In this document: piece after piece, positions 1-7,011 of the stretch
Layout: every line of letters begins with the position of its first letter
Numbering within the stretch: position 1 is the first letter of the stretch
Assembly: GCA_016790515.1 (NCBI GenBank)
Contig: JAEUOY010000050.1
Coordinates: 1-42,485 of the forward strand
Reading direction: 5' to 3'
Length of the DNA: 42,485 nt
Origin: Burkholderiaceae bacterium
GTDB taxonomy: Bacteria > Pseudomonadota > Gammaproteobacteria > Burkholderiales > Burkholderiaceae_C
Program-made: the position numbers and the translations under genes
Notes under the pieces: model-generated
Told to the model about the DNA's origin: nothing
Database searches by the model: none
What the model saw: only the letters and a program-made list of their open reading frames with translations

Positions 1-210
1 GTCCGGCAGGAGGCCGCCCGGCAGGAGGCCGCCCGGCAGGAGGCCGCCCGGCAGGAGGCAGTCCGGCAGGAGGCAGTCCGGCAGGAGGCAGTCCGGCAGG
101 AGGCAGTCCGGCAGGAGGCCGCCCGGCAGGAGGCCGCCCGGCAAGAGGCAGTTCGGCAGGAGGCCGCCCGGCAGGAGGCCGCGAAAGCGGAGGCCGCCCG
201 GCGGGAAGCA
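1..210 (+). repeat. 15-bp in-frame tandem repeat encoding (A/V)RQEA
   Basis: Fourteen consecutive 15-bp units start at base 1. Twelve are near-perfect (consensus GYCCGGCAGGAGGCM) and the last two (181-210) are degenerate. Each unit is exactly five codons, (A/V)-R-Q-E-A, so unit gain or loss keeps the frame. The array is cut by the window edge and its full length is unknown. Units differ mainly at the A/V codon and the third base of the last Ala codon, which gives runs of identical neighbours (61-105 are three identical units), a sign of recent local duplication. Confidence 0.97.
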
Positions 211-666
211 GTGCTGCGCGCGATCGGACGACAGCTGGATGAAGAAGCCGCCCGGCGCGATGCGGCATCGGCGGCTGCGGGCCAGCCCGCCGGGCCGGCC
301 CCCAGCTCCAGCGGCGCGCGTCGGGCCCGGCTGTTCGGTCGCGCCGATGCCAATGCCGAACTGATCCTCTACGCCGAGGCCTGGGCCCGGAAGATCCAGC
401 TGAACATGACCTTCGACATGGTCCGCGATGCAGTGAAGCGGCCGCACACCGATCCGCTCGTGACGGTGGCGATCCGCAGCGATGGATCGGTGGAGTCGGT
501 GAGCTTCGTCAGGTCCAGCGGTGCGGCGGAAATCGACGACGCGATACGGCGCGTCGTGCAGAGCCAGCTGCCCTACCCGGCATTCCCGCCGGCGCTGGCC
601 CGCGAGTTCGACGTGATCGAGATCCGCCGGAGCTGGCATTTCGACATGGCCATCCGCTTGTACTGA
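1..666 (+). CDS. TonB/TolA C-terminal-type protein with RQEA repeat rod (5'-truncated)
   Basis: The frame is open from base 1 to the TGA at 664-666, so the start lies upstream. The visible 221 residues begin with about 70 residues of (A/V)RQEA repeats, strongly alpha-helical and charged, expected to form a rod or coiled coil as in the middle domain of TolA. A short Ala/Pro/Gly linker follows. The last ~100 residues resemble a TonB/TolA C-terminal domain: a helical stretch, then the VTVAIRSDGSVESV hairpin, an SSG-x-IDDAIRR helix and the LPYPAFPP segment. In the family this domain contacts outer-membrane or periplasmic partners while an N-terminal helix anchors it to the inner membrane; that part is not visible. 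A role as energy transducer or envelope linker is inferred. The downstream gene encodes an outer-membrane barrel, but a 167-bp gap separates them. Confidence 0.75.
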   Translation, partial: VRQEAARQEAARQEAARQEAVRQEAVRQEAVRQEAVRQEAARQEAARQEAVRQEAARQEAAKAEAARREAVLRAIGRQLDEEAARRDAASAAAGQPAGPAPSSSGARRARLFGRADANAELILYAEAWARKIQLNMTFDMVRDAVKRPHTDPLVTVAIRSDGSVESVSFVRSSGAAEIDDAIRRVVQSQLPYPAFPPALAREFDVIEIRRSWHFDMAIRLY

Positions 667-833
667 CCGGGTCGTGCGCGTCGTCGAGACGATCCGGGCC
701 GCGCCGGGCCGGCGGCAGCGGACGCGTCGGGTGGCCCGGCTTCGACGTGGCAGAACTCACGCGACAATCGGCCTGACGCGTCGCCGAGCCCCGGGCACGG
801 CGACGACCGCAGCGATTCATCGTGGGAGATTTC

Positions 834-1739
834 ATGCGGATGGAAGGTTCTCGTCGCGTCGTCGCGATGGCACTGCTGGCGCTGGCGGCCGCCGGCGCGG
901 CGCAGGCACAGGGCAAGGGCTGGTCGTCGTTCGGGTCGGTGACGCCGGTCTACCTGGGCCAGGGTGACCTCGACGGAGGCGGCCACTACAGCGCCTGGAG
1001 CACGGTCCTGCGCGCCGGCCTGCTCGGCGACCTGGGTGGCGGCCGGCGCGCCGGCGTCGTCTTCAACTACGACTACACCGACTACTCGTTTGCCGATCCC
1101 GCCGCATTCGGCGCCGTCGCGCCCTGGGGCTCGGTCAAGCGCTATGGCCTGGCGGCGCCGCTGTCGTACACCCGAAGCGACGGCTGGAGCTTCGGCCTGA
1201 CGCCCTCGGCCGACTGGATCCACGAGAACGGGGCCGACACCGGCGAATCGCTGACCTGGGGCGCGATCGCCACCGCGACGCGGTACTTCGCCGACGGCAA
1301 CCAGCTCGGCATCGGCCTGGCCGCCTTCAGCCGGCTCGAGGAGACGAGTGTCTTCCCGCTGCTGGTCGTCGACTGGAAGCTGTCAGAACGCTGGCGCCTG
1401 GTGAATCCCTTGCCGGCAGGGCCCACCGGTCCGGCCGGGCTGGAACTCGACTACCGCGTCGGCGATGGCTGGAACGTCGGCGTCGGCGCGGCCTGGCGCA
1501 CGACACGCTTCCGGCTCAGCCAGACCGGCCCGGTGGCCAACGGCGTCGGCGAGGAGCGGGGTGTGCCGGTCTTCCTGCGCTCGACGCACAGCTTCGGCCC
1601 GAGCCTGAGGCTCTTGCTCTATGCCGGCATGGTCACGGCCGGTGAATTGCGCGTCGAGGACGCCTCGGGCCAGCTCTTGCGCAAGGTCGGCGTCGAACCG
1701 GCGCCGCTGCTCGGCGCGACGGTCTCGGCGCGGTTCTGA
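834..1739 (+). CDS. Outer-membrane beta-barrel protein, DUF6268-like
   Basis: This 301-residue protein starts with a signal peptide (MRMEGSRRVV, then an Ala/Leu core ending AAQAQ at about residue 26). I chose ATG 834 because a GGGAG lies six bases upstream; an in-frame GTG at 822 lacks such a site. The mature part consists of alternating amphipathic strands with many Gly, Tyr and Trp, typical turns (GDLGGGRRAG, DYTDYSF) and a C-terminal phenylalanine (TVSARF), the usual signal for BAM-dependent insertion into the outer membrane. The pattern is like small porin-like barrels such as DUF6268; the substrate cannot be read from the sequence. It is convergent with the phasin gene, with a strong hairpin between them. 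Confidence 0.7.
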   Translation: MRMEGSRRVVAMALLALAAAGAAQAQGKGWSSFGSVTPVYLGQGDLDGGGHYSAWSTVLRAGLLGDLGGGRRAGVVFNYDYTDYSFADPAAFGAVAPWGSVKRYGLAAPLSYTRSDGWSFGLTPSADWIHENGADTGESLTWGAIATATRYFADGNQLGIGLAAFSRLEETSVFPLLVVDWKLSERWRLVNPLPAGPTGPAGLELDYRVGDGWNVGVGAAWRTTRFRLSQTGPVANGVGEERGVPVFLRSTHSFGPSLRLLLYAGMVTAGELRVEDASGQLLRKVGVEPAPLLGATVSARF

Positions 1740-1740
1740 G

Positions 1741-1777
1741 CACCCGCCGGGCCAGGCGGCGCCCGGCCCGGCGGGTG
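1741..1777. terminator. Hairpin between convergent genes
   Basis: CACCCGCCGGGCC (1741-1753) pairs perfectly with GGCCCGGCGGGTG (1765-1777) around an 11-base loop. It sits between the stop of the barrel gene and the stop of the phasin gene, so it could serve both. There is no clear T-run on either side, so it may only stabilise 3' ends. Confidence 0.5.
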
Positions 1778-1786
1778 TCAGGGCCT

Positions 1787-2293
1787 TCAGGCGGCCGCGG
1801 ACAGCTTCGTGAAGTTCACCGCCACGACGTCGGCCACTTGCTTCGACGCCTTGTTCACACCTTCGTAGGTGGTGTTCGCGGCGGCGATCGCCTGCTTCAC
1901 CAGCGCCACAGCGCCCTCCGAACCGGGCGCGTTCTTGACGGCGCCGTCGACGGCTTCGAGGAAGCTGGACTGGAACTCGGCGATCCGGGCCTCGACCGTG
2001 GCACGCTGGGCCTCGGCAGTGGCCGCGACGATTTCCTGCACCTGGCGCAGGTAGGCGGTCGCCTTCGGGACGACGGCCTGGGCCGCCGCGGTCTGCAGCT
2101 TGACGAACTGGTCGGGGCTGGTGGTCGACGCCGCGGCCATGGCGTCCTGCGCCAGCTCGGCCAGGACGGTCTTCGCGGCCTGCAGGTTCAGCGCGGTGAG
2201 TTGCTCGACGCCCCGCAGCGCCTGCTCGCTCAGCGCGAACAGGGTGTCGACGGAGGCCTTGCCGGCATCGGTGAATTGGCTGGTGTTGATCAT
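1787..2293 (-). CDS. phaP: Phasin family protein (PHA granule-associated)
   Basis: The 168-residue, almost entirely helical protein is Ala-rich and matches the Burkholderiales phasin family: an N-terminal helix with FTDAGKASVDTLFALSEQALRG, an LTALNLQAAKTVLAE segment, then SPDQFVKLQ, and a C-terminal helix ending NFTKLSAAA. Phasins coat polyhydroxyalkanoate granules and control their size and number. I chose ATG 2293 because AGGAGTGAG lies just upstream; an extension to 2335 would run through the promoter and operator region. Length fits the family (about 180 residues). The gene is monocistronic by context, flanked by its own promoter and a hairpin. Two near-identical 21-bp elements around the promoter suggest PhaR-type repression that is relieved when granules form. 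Confidence 0.93.
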   Translation of the reverse strand: MINTSQFTDAGKASVDTLFALSEQALRGVEQLTALNLQAAKTVLAELAQDAMAAASTTSPDQFVKLQTAAAQAVVPKATAYLRQVQEIVAATAEAQRATVEARIAEFQSSFLEAVDGAVKNAPGSEGAVALVKQAIAAANTTYEGVNKASKQVADVVAVNFTKLSAAA

Positions 2294-2326
2294 GGACTCA
2301 CTCCTGGTTTGGGCGGGACAGAAAGA

Positions 2327-2347
2327 TTGCTGCACCGCAGCATCGCC
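2327..2347 (-). promoter_or_regulatory. Candidate PhaR operator, start-proximal copy
   Basis: Plus-strand TTGCTGCACCGCAGCATCG plus two bases, matching the element at 2384-2404 at 18 of 21 positions. It contains the CTGC-n3-GCAG dyad (here TGCTGCACCGCAGCA). It lies just downstream of the -10 hexamer, where a bound repressor would block initiation. Assignment to PhaR is by analogy with phasin promoters of related bacteria. Confidence 0.6.
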
Positions 2348-2375
2348 AGTTTACCAAGGGTTTTCCTTTATGCAA
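2348..2375 (-). promoter_or_regulatory. Sigma-70-type promoter of the phasin gene
   Basis: On the minus strand TTGCAT (2375-2370) and TAAACT (2353-2348) are separated by 16 bases. The initiation site would fall near 2341, about 48 bases before the ATG. Both candidate operators flank this promoter directly. Confidence 0.6.
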
Positions 2376-2383
2376 GCCATTTT

Positions 2384-2404
2384 TTGCTGCATCGCAACAT
2401 CGGC
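2384..2404 (-). promoter_or_regulatory. Candidate PhaR operator, promoter-upstream copy
   Basis: Plus-strand TTGCTGCATCGCAACATCG plus two bases, 57 bp from the start-proximal copy and immediately upstream of the -35 hexamer. The dyad is weaker here (TTGC-n-GCAA) than in the other copy. The near-integral helical spacing (57 bp, about 5.4 turns) does not by itself say whether looping occurs. Confidence 0.55.
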
Positions 2405-2484
2405 GAGGCGGCCGACCGATGGCGCCATCGCGCGCCGGCCGTCGGGTCAGGCCGCGTGCCGCATGGCCGGGGCCGGCGCCGCTG

Positions 2485-2809
2485 CCAGCCGTAGATCAGT
2501 GTCTGGGGGTGCCGCTGGTGCCGAGCCCGACGACCGCGACGATGGCCAGCAGCGCAGCCAGCCGAACGCGGTGGTGGTGGTGGCCATCGCGGTCAGCGCC
2601 ATGCCGACCGAGAACCAGGCGTTGGACGCCAGCATCACCTTGCGGCGGCCGAGGATGTCGCCGACCGAGCCGGCGAGCAGCGCGCCGACCATCACGCCGA
2701 CCAGCGCATAGCTGCCCGGCAGGCCGGCGGTGGCCGGGTCGACCGGGTCGATCTGCGTGGCGTCGCGCAGGAAGGTCGAGACTTGATTCCGGATCGCGCG
2801 CTGGCTCAC
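2485..2809 (-). pseudogene. Remnant of an MFS aromatic-acid transporter
   Basis: From 2809 downward the frame reads a classic MFS loop 2-3 signature: LPGSYALVGVMVGALLAGSVGDILGRRKVMLASNA, continuing as a helix to about 2560. The first transmembrane helix and the aspartate motif of the aromatic acid:H+ symporter family are missing upstream. After ATTTTAFGWL the protein jumps: a shifted frame reads LLAIVAVVGLGTSGT and, after another shift at CCCC, QTLIYGW (2499-2485), which resembles a late helix of the same family. The gene has therefore lost its start, its middle and its end. A GTG at 2809 overlaps the stop of the upstream hydrolase gene, so the 120-codon frame may still be translated. Position at the end of the gentisate operon suggests the original cargo was 3-hydroxybenzoate or gentisate. 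Confidence 0.75.
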
Positions 2810-3507
2810 TCGGCGGCGCCGACGTGCAGCACGATCTCGCCGACGCCCTCGATGCGGCCGTCGATGCGGTCGCCGCTCTGCAGCGCGCCGACGCCTTCGG
2901 GCGTGCCGGTGAAGATCAGGTCGCCGGGCTGCAGGTGGTAGAACAGCGACAGGTCGGCGATCAGCTCGGGGATGTTCCAGATCAGCTTGTCCAGGTCGGA
3001 CGACTGGCGCGGCTGGCCGTTGACGGTCAGCGACAGCGCACCGTGGTCGAGGATCTTGCCCGGCATCGGCACGATCTCGGAGACCACCGACGACTGCTCG
3101 ACGTCCTTGCCCAGGTCCCAGGGCCGGCCCTTGTCGCGGGCGACGAGCTGCAGGTCGCGGCGCGTCATGTCCAGGCCGCAGGCGTAGCCGTAGACCAGCG
3201 CCGCGGCGTCGGACGGCTGGACGCGAAAGCCCGGCTTGCCGATCGCGACCACCAGTTCCATCTCGTGGTGATAGTTCTTCGTCTCGCTGGGGTAGGGCAC
3301 CGTCGCGCCGGATTCGACCAGCGTCGAGGGCGACTTGGTGAAGTAGAACGGCCGCTCGACGCTCTTGTCGACGGGCCGGCCCATCTCGACCGCATGGGCG
3401 TGGTAGTTGCGGCCGACGAAGAACAGGCGGTTGACGGGCAGGCGCTGGTCGGTGCCGCGCACCGGCAGCGAGTGGACGGGCGGCGGGGTCCAGAGGTAGG
3501 CGGTCAT
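2806..3507 (-). CDS. FAH-family hydrolase (fumarylpyruvate/maleylpyruvate hydrolase type)
   Basis: The 233-residue protein shows the fumarylacetoacetate hydrolase fold: VNRLFFVGRNYHAHAVEMG near the N-terminus, the metal-binding YHHEMELVVAIGKPG, GYACGLDMTRRDLQ, and the C-terminal GDLIFTGTPEGVGAL. Length matches the small FAHD1/NagK class. In gentisate clusters this enzyme cleaves fumarylpyruvate (or maleylpyruvate directly) to pyruvate and fumarate or malate. It lies 32 bp downstream of the dioxygenase gene. Because no maleylpyruvate isomerase is encoded nearby, direct maleylpyruvate hydrolysis is possible, but the sequence does not decide. The start at 3507 gives the usual N-terminus of the family although no strong ribosome site is visible. 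Confidence 0.88.
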   Translation of the reverse strand: MTAYLWTPPPVHSLPVRGTDQRLPVNRLFFVGRNYHAHAVEMGRPVDKSVERPFYFTKSPSTLVESGATVPYPSETKNYHHEMELVVAIGKPGFRVQPSDAAALVYGYACGLDMTRRDLQLVARDKGRPWDLGKDVEQSSVVSEIVPMPGKILDHGALSLTVNGQPRQSSDLDKLIWNIPELIADLSLFYHLQPGDLIFTGTPEGVGALQSGDRIDGRIEGVGEIVLHVGAAE

Positions 3508-3539
3508 GAGGGTGGGCTCGATGCGAAGAAGGACGGGGT

Positions 3540-4577
3540 TCAGGCGCGGGTCTCGAAGACGCCCAGCTTCTGGTGCAGCGGCGTCTCGTCGGCGATGAAC
3601 AGGAAAGCGGGGCGGTCGGCCGACGCGTTGGCCAGCGTCACCGCGGTGTAGCCCGGGGCGCAGCAGGTGTCGGCCGCGGCGAGGCGGAAGCGCTGGTCCT
3701 CGACCTGGACCGAGGCCGCGCCTTCGATCAGGTGGAACACCGCGGCCGGGCTGCGCGCGGGCAGCGCCAGCGTCTGGCCCGGGCGCAGCATCAATGCGCT
3801 GTAGCCGAGGATGTTCTGTGCGTCGGCGCCGGTCTCGGGGTTGACGTAGCGCACCTGCACCGCGTCGAGTGCCGGCTGGTCGGCGGCCAGCGATTCGAGC
3901 GCGGCGCGGGCGTCGGCCCAGGGGTAGCGCAGCATCGGGTAGGCCTTGCGCGAGCGCTCGAACACCGGCATCGGCACCACGCCGCCGCGGGCATAGGCGC
4001 GGTCGCCGCGGCCGGGGTGCTGGGTCTGGCGCTGGCCGTCGACGTGGTAGCTGGCTTCCATGTAGTAGACCAGCGGCAGGTCGAGCACGTCGAGCCAGAC
4101 CACCGGCTCGGTGCCGTCGTGGCCATGCTCGTGCCACAAGCCGGTGGGCGTCAGGATCAGGTCGCCGCGCTGCATGGTGCACTTCTCGCCGTCGACCGTG
4201 GTCCAGGCGCCTTCGCCCTCGACGACCATGCGCACCGCATTCGGCGTGTGGCGGTGCGAGGGCGCCCATTCGCCGGGCAGCAGCAGCTGCATGCCCAGGT
4301 ACATCGCGGCGCTGGCCTGCATCTTCTCGAGGCCGTGGCCGGGGTTGGCCAGCACCAGCACGCGGCGCTCGGCCTTCTCGATCGGCGTCAGCTCGCCGGC
4401 CTGCAGCAACAGCGGCCGCAGCGCCTCGTAAGGCCAGTGGGTGGCGCGGGTGCGCGGCTGCGGCTTGCCCGGCGGCAGCACCGCGCGCAGGCTGGGCCAC
4501 AGCGGCACCAGGTTCTGCCGGGACAGCGCCTCGCGGTAGTCGGCGGGCAGGTCTTCGAGGCGTCCGAGTTCGTTCAT
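3540..4577 (-). CDS. Gentisate 1,2-dioxygenase
   Basis: The 345-residue bicupin protein matches gentisate dioxygenases. The N-terminal cupin carries the iron ligands in PSHRHTPNAVRMVVEGEG and WHEHGHDG; the C-terminal cupin is degenerate (VFHLIEGAASVQVEDQRF). The family opens gentisate between carboxyl and hydroxyl carbons to give maleylpyruvate, using Fe(II) and O2 in the cytoplasm. ATG 4577 is preferred over GTG 4592 because GAGGA lies eight bases before it and inside the longer version. The gene is 19 bp downstream of the monooxygenase gene that makes its substrate, so co-transcription is likely. Confidence 0.93.
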   Translation of the reverse strand: MNELGRLEDLPADYREALSRQNLVPLWPSLRAVLPPGKPQPRTRATHWPYEALRPLLLQAGELTPIEKAERRVLVLANPGHGLEKMQASAAMYLGMQLLLPGEWAPSHRHTPNAVRMVVEGEGAWTTVDGEKCTMQRGDLILTPTGLWHEHGHDGTEPVVWLDVLDLPLVYYMEASYHVDGQRQTQHPGRGDRAYARGGVVPMPVFERSRKAYPMLRYPWADARAALESLAADQPALDAVQVRYVNPETGADAQNILGYSALMLRPGQTLALPARSPAAVFHLIEGAASVQVEDQRFRLAAADTCCAPGYTAVTLANASADRPAFLFIADETPLHQKLGVFETRA

Positions 4578-4596
4578 GGTGTCGTTCCTCACGGGC

Positions 4597-5796
4597 TCAG
4601 GCGGCCAGGCAGTGGTCGACGGTCCAGCCGTACAGCCACTCCATCGCGTCGTAGAAGCGCTCTTGCGAGCGGCCCTTCCACAGTTCGTTGCGCACCAGGC
4701 GTTCGACGCCCTTGGCGTGGAAGATGCGGCCCATCTCGCGCGCCGACAGCACGATGCGCGCGGTGCGGGCGATGCGCGAGCGCTGGTAGTGCTCGAAGGC
4801 CTTCGCGAAATCGTTGTCGTGCACGCGCAGCGCCTCGCCCAGCGTCACCGCGTCCTCCAGCGCCATGCAGGCGCCCTGGGCCAGGTACTGCAGCGTCGGG
4901 TGCGCGGCGTCGCCGAGCAGCGTCGCGCGGCCGAAGGTCCATTGGCCGATCGGCTCGCGGTCGGCGGTGGCCCAGCGCTTCCAGTCCTTGGGCAGGTCGA
5001 TCAGCTGGCGGGCCTTGGCGCAGATGCCGTCGAAGTAGCTCTGCACTTCGTCGCGGCTGCCTTCGCGCACGCTCCACTCTTCCTTGTCGCGGCTGTGGAA
5101 GGTGACGACCACGTTGTACTGCTCGCCGCCGCGCAGCGGGTAATGCACCAGGTGGCAGTTCGGGCCGACCCAGATGCTGGCTGCGTTCCATTGCAGGTCG
5201 GCCGGGAAGTCCTTCTTGTCGACCACCGCGCGGTAGACGACATGGCCGGAGACGCGGGCGTCGTCGCCGACATACTGGCGGCGCACCGCCGACTTCACGC
5301 CATCGGCGCCGATCAGCGCGATGCCGCGGTGGGCGCGGCCCTGCTGGTCGATCACCGTGACGCCCCGCTCGTCCTGTTCCACGCGCTGCGCCGTGGTCGA
5401 GGTCAGCACCTGGATGCGGTCGGAGGCCTGCGCGCCTTCGAGCAGCGACCGGTGAACGTCGGCGCGGTGGATCACCGCATAGGGGTTGCCGAAGCGCTGG
5501 CGGAAGGCCTCGCCGGTGGGGATGCGGCCGACCTCGTACTCGTCGATCGCATCGTGCATCACCATGCAGTCGGTGTAGACCGCGCGGCTGCGCGCCAGTG
5601 GGCCGACGCCCAGCGCGTCGAAAGCCGCGAAGGCGTTGGGGCCGAGCTGGATGCCGGCGCCGATCTCGCCGAGCTGCGGCGCCTGTTCGAGCACCTTGAC
5701 CGCAAGGCCGCGGCGCGTCAGCGCCAGCGCCGCGGCCAGGCCGCCGATGCCGCCGCCGGCGACCAGCACCGGGAGTTCAGATGGCTTTGCGTTCAC
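4597..5796 (-). CDS. 3-hydroxybenzoate 6-monooxygenase (FAD)
   Basis: The 399-residue flavoprotein carries the class A aromatic hydroxylase motifs: GGGIGGLAAALALTRRG (FAD dinucleotide fold, near residue 14), a DG-type motif (LIGADGVKSAVRRQ) and GRATLLGDAAHPTLQYLAQGACMALEDA (second FAD site). Together with the adjacent gentisate dioxygenase and FAH hydrolase this identifies it as 3-hydroxybenzoate 6-hydroxylase, which makes gentisate with NADH and O2. Salicylate 5-hydroxylation is less likely because that enzyme is a Rieske system. I chose GTG 5796: AGGAG stands about eight bases upstream, whereas the frame can be opened to 5838 only with another GTG and no ribosome site. First gene of the operon; paired inverted repeats lie upstream. 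Confidence 0.88.
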   Translation of the reverse strand: MNAKPSELPVLVAGGGIGGLAAALALTRRGLAVKVLEQAPQLGEIGAGIQLGPNAFAAFDALGVGPLARSRAVYTDCMVMHDAIDEYEVGRIPTGEAFRQRFGNPYAVIHRADVHRSLLEGAQASDRIQVLTSTTAQRVEQDERGVTVIDQQGRAHRGIALIGADGVKSAVRRQYVGDDARVSGHVVYRAVVDKKDFPADLQWNAASIWVGPNCHLVHYPLRGGEQYNVVVTFHSRDKEEWSVREGSRDEVQSYFDGICAKARQLIDLPKDWKRWATADREPIGQWTFGRATLLGDAAHPTLQYLAQGACMALEDAVTLGEALRVHDNDFAKAFEHYQRSRIARTARIVLSAREMGRIFHAKGVERLVRNELWKGRSQERFYDAMEWLYGWTVDHCLAA

Positions 5797-5836
5797 GTCG
5801 GGTCTCCTGCGTCGGGGTTGAATGCTTACAATCAGC

Positions 5837-5853
5837 ACCCTGACGATTAGGGT
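5837..5853 (-). promoter_or_regulatory. Inverted repeat ACCCT-n7-AGGGT in the gentisate promoter
   Basis: ACCCT (5837-5841) and AGGGT (5849-5853) form a 5-bp dyad 41 bp upstream of the chosen GTG. A possible -10 (TACCCT on the minus strand, 5854-5849) overlaps it, with TTGTTT (5876-5871) 16 bases further up. The hexamers are poor, so the promoter is tentative; the dyad itself is seen directly. Confidence 0.4.
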
Positions 5854-5876
5854 AGTGTTTTAGCGGTCTGAAACAA

Positions 5877-5890
5877 TAGGGTTTCCCCTA
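5877..5890 (-). promoter_or_regulatory. Inverted repeat TAGGG-TTTC-CCCTA, candidate operator
   Basis: A perfect 5-bp dyad just upstream of the possible -35. It shares the TAGGGT core with the dyad at 5837-5853. Two like half-site sets over a catabolic promoter suit a LysR-, MarR- or IclR-type regulator; no regulator gene is adjacent. Confidence 0.42.
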
Positions 5891-5916
5891 GACTCGAGGC
5901 GTCGCCTGGCAGTGGA

Positions 5917-5940
5917 CCGCCGCGCCGTGGGCAGCGGCGG
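5917..5940 (-). terminator. Possible hairpin after hypE
   Basis: CCGCCGC (5917-5923) and GCGGCGG (5934-5940) can pair around a 10-base loop, 10 bases past the hypE stop on the minus strand. No T-run follows, so intrinsic termination is doubtful. Confidence 0.3.
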
Positions 5941-5949
5941 TTGCGGCGA

Positions 5950-7011
5950 TCAGCAGATGCGCGGCAGCGGCTCGCCGCTGAGCCAGTCGACCACGCGCTG
6001 GCCGCCGACCGCGGTGTTCATCCGGACGAAGCGGTGCGCATCGGCCACCGCCTCGCCGATGCGTGCCGCGTGCCGGCCCAGCGGATGGGCCTGCAGCGCG
6101 GCCAGCGCCGCATCGGCCGCCTCGGGCGCGACGAAGGCGACCAGCTTGCCTTCGTTGGCGATGTACAGCGGGTCCAGCCCGAGCAGCTCGCAGGCCGCCG
6201 CCACCTGCGGCAGCACGGGAATGGCCGCCTCGTCGAGCCGCATCCCGACGCCCGACTGGCGGGCGATCTCGTTCAGCGTCGTCGCCAGCCCGCCGCGCGT
6301 CGGGTCGCGCAGCACATGCACCGCGCCTTCGGGCACGGCGGCGAGCAGCGCGGCCACCAGGCCGTGCAGCGCCGCGCTGTCGGATTCGATCGCACTGTCG
6401 AACTGCAGCGATTCACGCTGCGACAGCACCGCGACACCATGCTCGCCGATCGTGCCCGACAACAGCAGCACGTCGCCCGGCCGGGCATTGGCGCCGCCGA
6501 TCTCGCGCCCGGCCGGCAGTGCGCCCAGGCCAGTGGTGCCGATGAACACGCCGTCGCCCTTGCCGCGCTCGACGACCTTGGTGTCGCCGGTGACCACCGG
6601 CACGCCGCAGCCGCGCGAGGCGTCGGCCATCGCTTCGACGATGCGCCGCAGTTCGGCCAGCGGCAGGCCTTCCTCGAGGACGAAGCTCGCGCTCAGGTAC
6701 AGCGGCGTCGCGCCGAGCATCGCGACGTCGTTGACCGTGCCGTGCACCGCCAGGCTGCCGATGTTGCCGCCGGGAAAGAACAGCGGCGAGATCACGTGCG
6801 CGTCGGTCGCCAGCACCAGCCGGTGGCCGGGCGGCGGCGCCGGCAGGCAGGCGCCGTCGTTGCCTTGGCGCAGGAAGTCGTTGTCGAAGGCGCGGGCGAA
6901 CAGCTCGTCGACCAGCTGCGCGCCGAGCCGGCCGCCGGCGCCGTGGTTCATCTCGATGCAGCCGCGCTTGAAGTCCAGCGGGCGCAGCCAGCCGGTCGGG
7001 TCGCGCTTCAT
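5950..7011 (-). CDS. hypE: Hydrogenase maturation protein HypE
   Basis: The 353-residue protein belongs to the PurM/HypE ATP-dependent dehydratases. It shows HGAGGRLGAQLVDELF near the N-terminus, LATDAHVISPLFFPGGNIGSLAVHGTVNDVAMLGA, VTGDTKVV, DPTRGGLATTLNEIA, and the essential C-terminal PRIC, whose cysteine carries the thiocarboxamide that is dehydrated to cyanide for the NiFe site. It works with HypF (carbamoyl donor) and with HypC-HypD (acceptor). The ATG overlaps the hypD stop by four bases (ATGA), so translation is coupled. It is the last gene of the hox-hyp run. Confidence 0.97.
   Translation of the reverse strand: MKRDPTGWLRPLDFKRGCIEMNHGAGGRLGAQLVDELFARAFDNDFLRQGNDGACLPAPPPGHRLVLATDAHVISPLFFPGGNIGSLAVHGTVNDVAMLGATPLYLSASFVLEEGLPLAELRRIVEAMADASRGCGVPVVTGDTKVVERGKGDGVFIGTTGLGALPAGREIGGANARPGDVLLLSGTIGEHGVAVLSQRESLQFDSAIESDSAALHGLVAALLAAVPEGAVHVLRDPTRGGLATTLNEIARQSGVGMRLDEAAIPVLPQVAAACELLGLDPLYIANEGKLVAFVAPEAADAALAALQAHPLGRHAARIGEAVADAHRFVRMNTAVGGQRVVDWLSGEPLPRIC

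Noticed and set aside
1-210. CRISPR-like or satellite array
   Set aside because: Units are contiguous 15-mers without spacers and translate to a regular protein repeat.
2566-2584. GGT-type triplet run as a phase-variation switch
   Set aside because: It lies in a gene already destroyed, and triplets do not shift frame.
2419-3651. 410-codon plus-strand frame over the gentisate operon
   Set aside because: Antisense shadow of the FAH hydrolase and transporter relic; no motifs.
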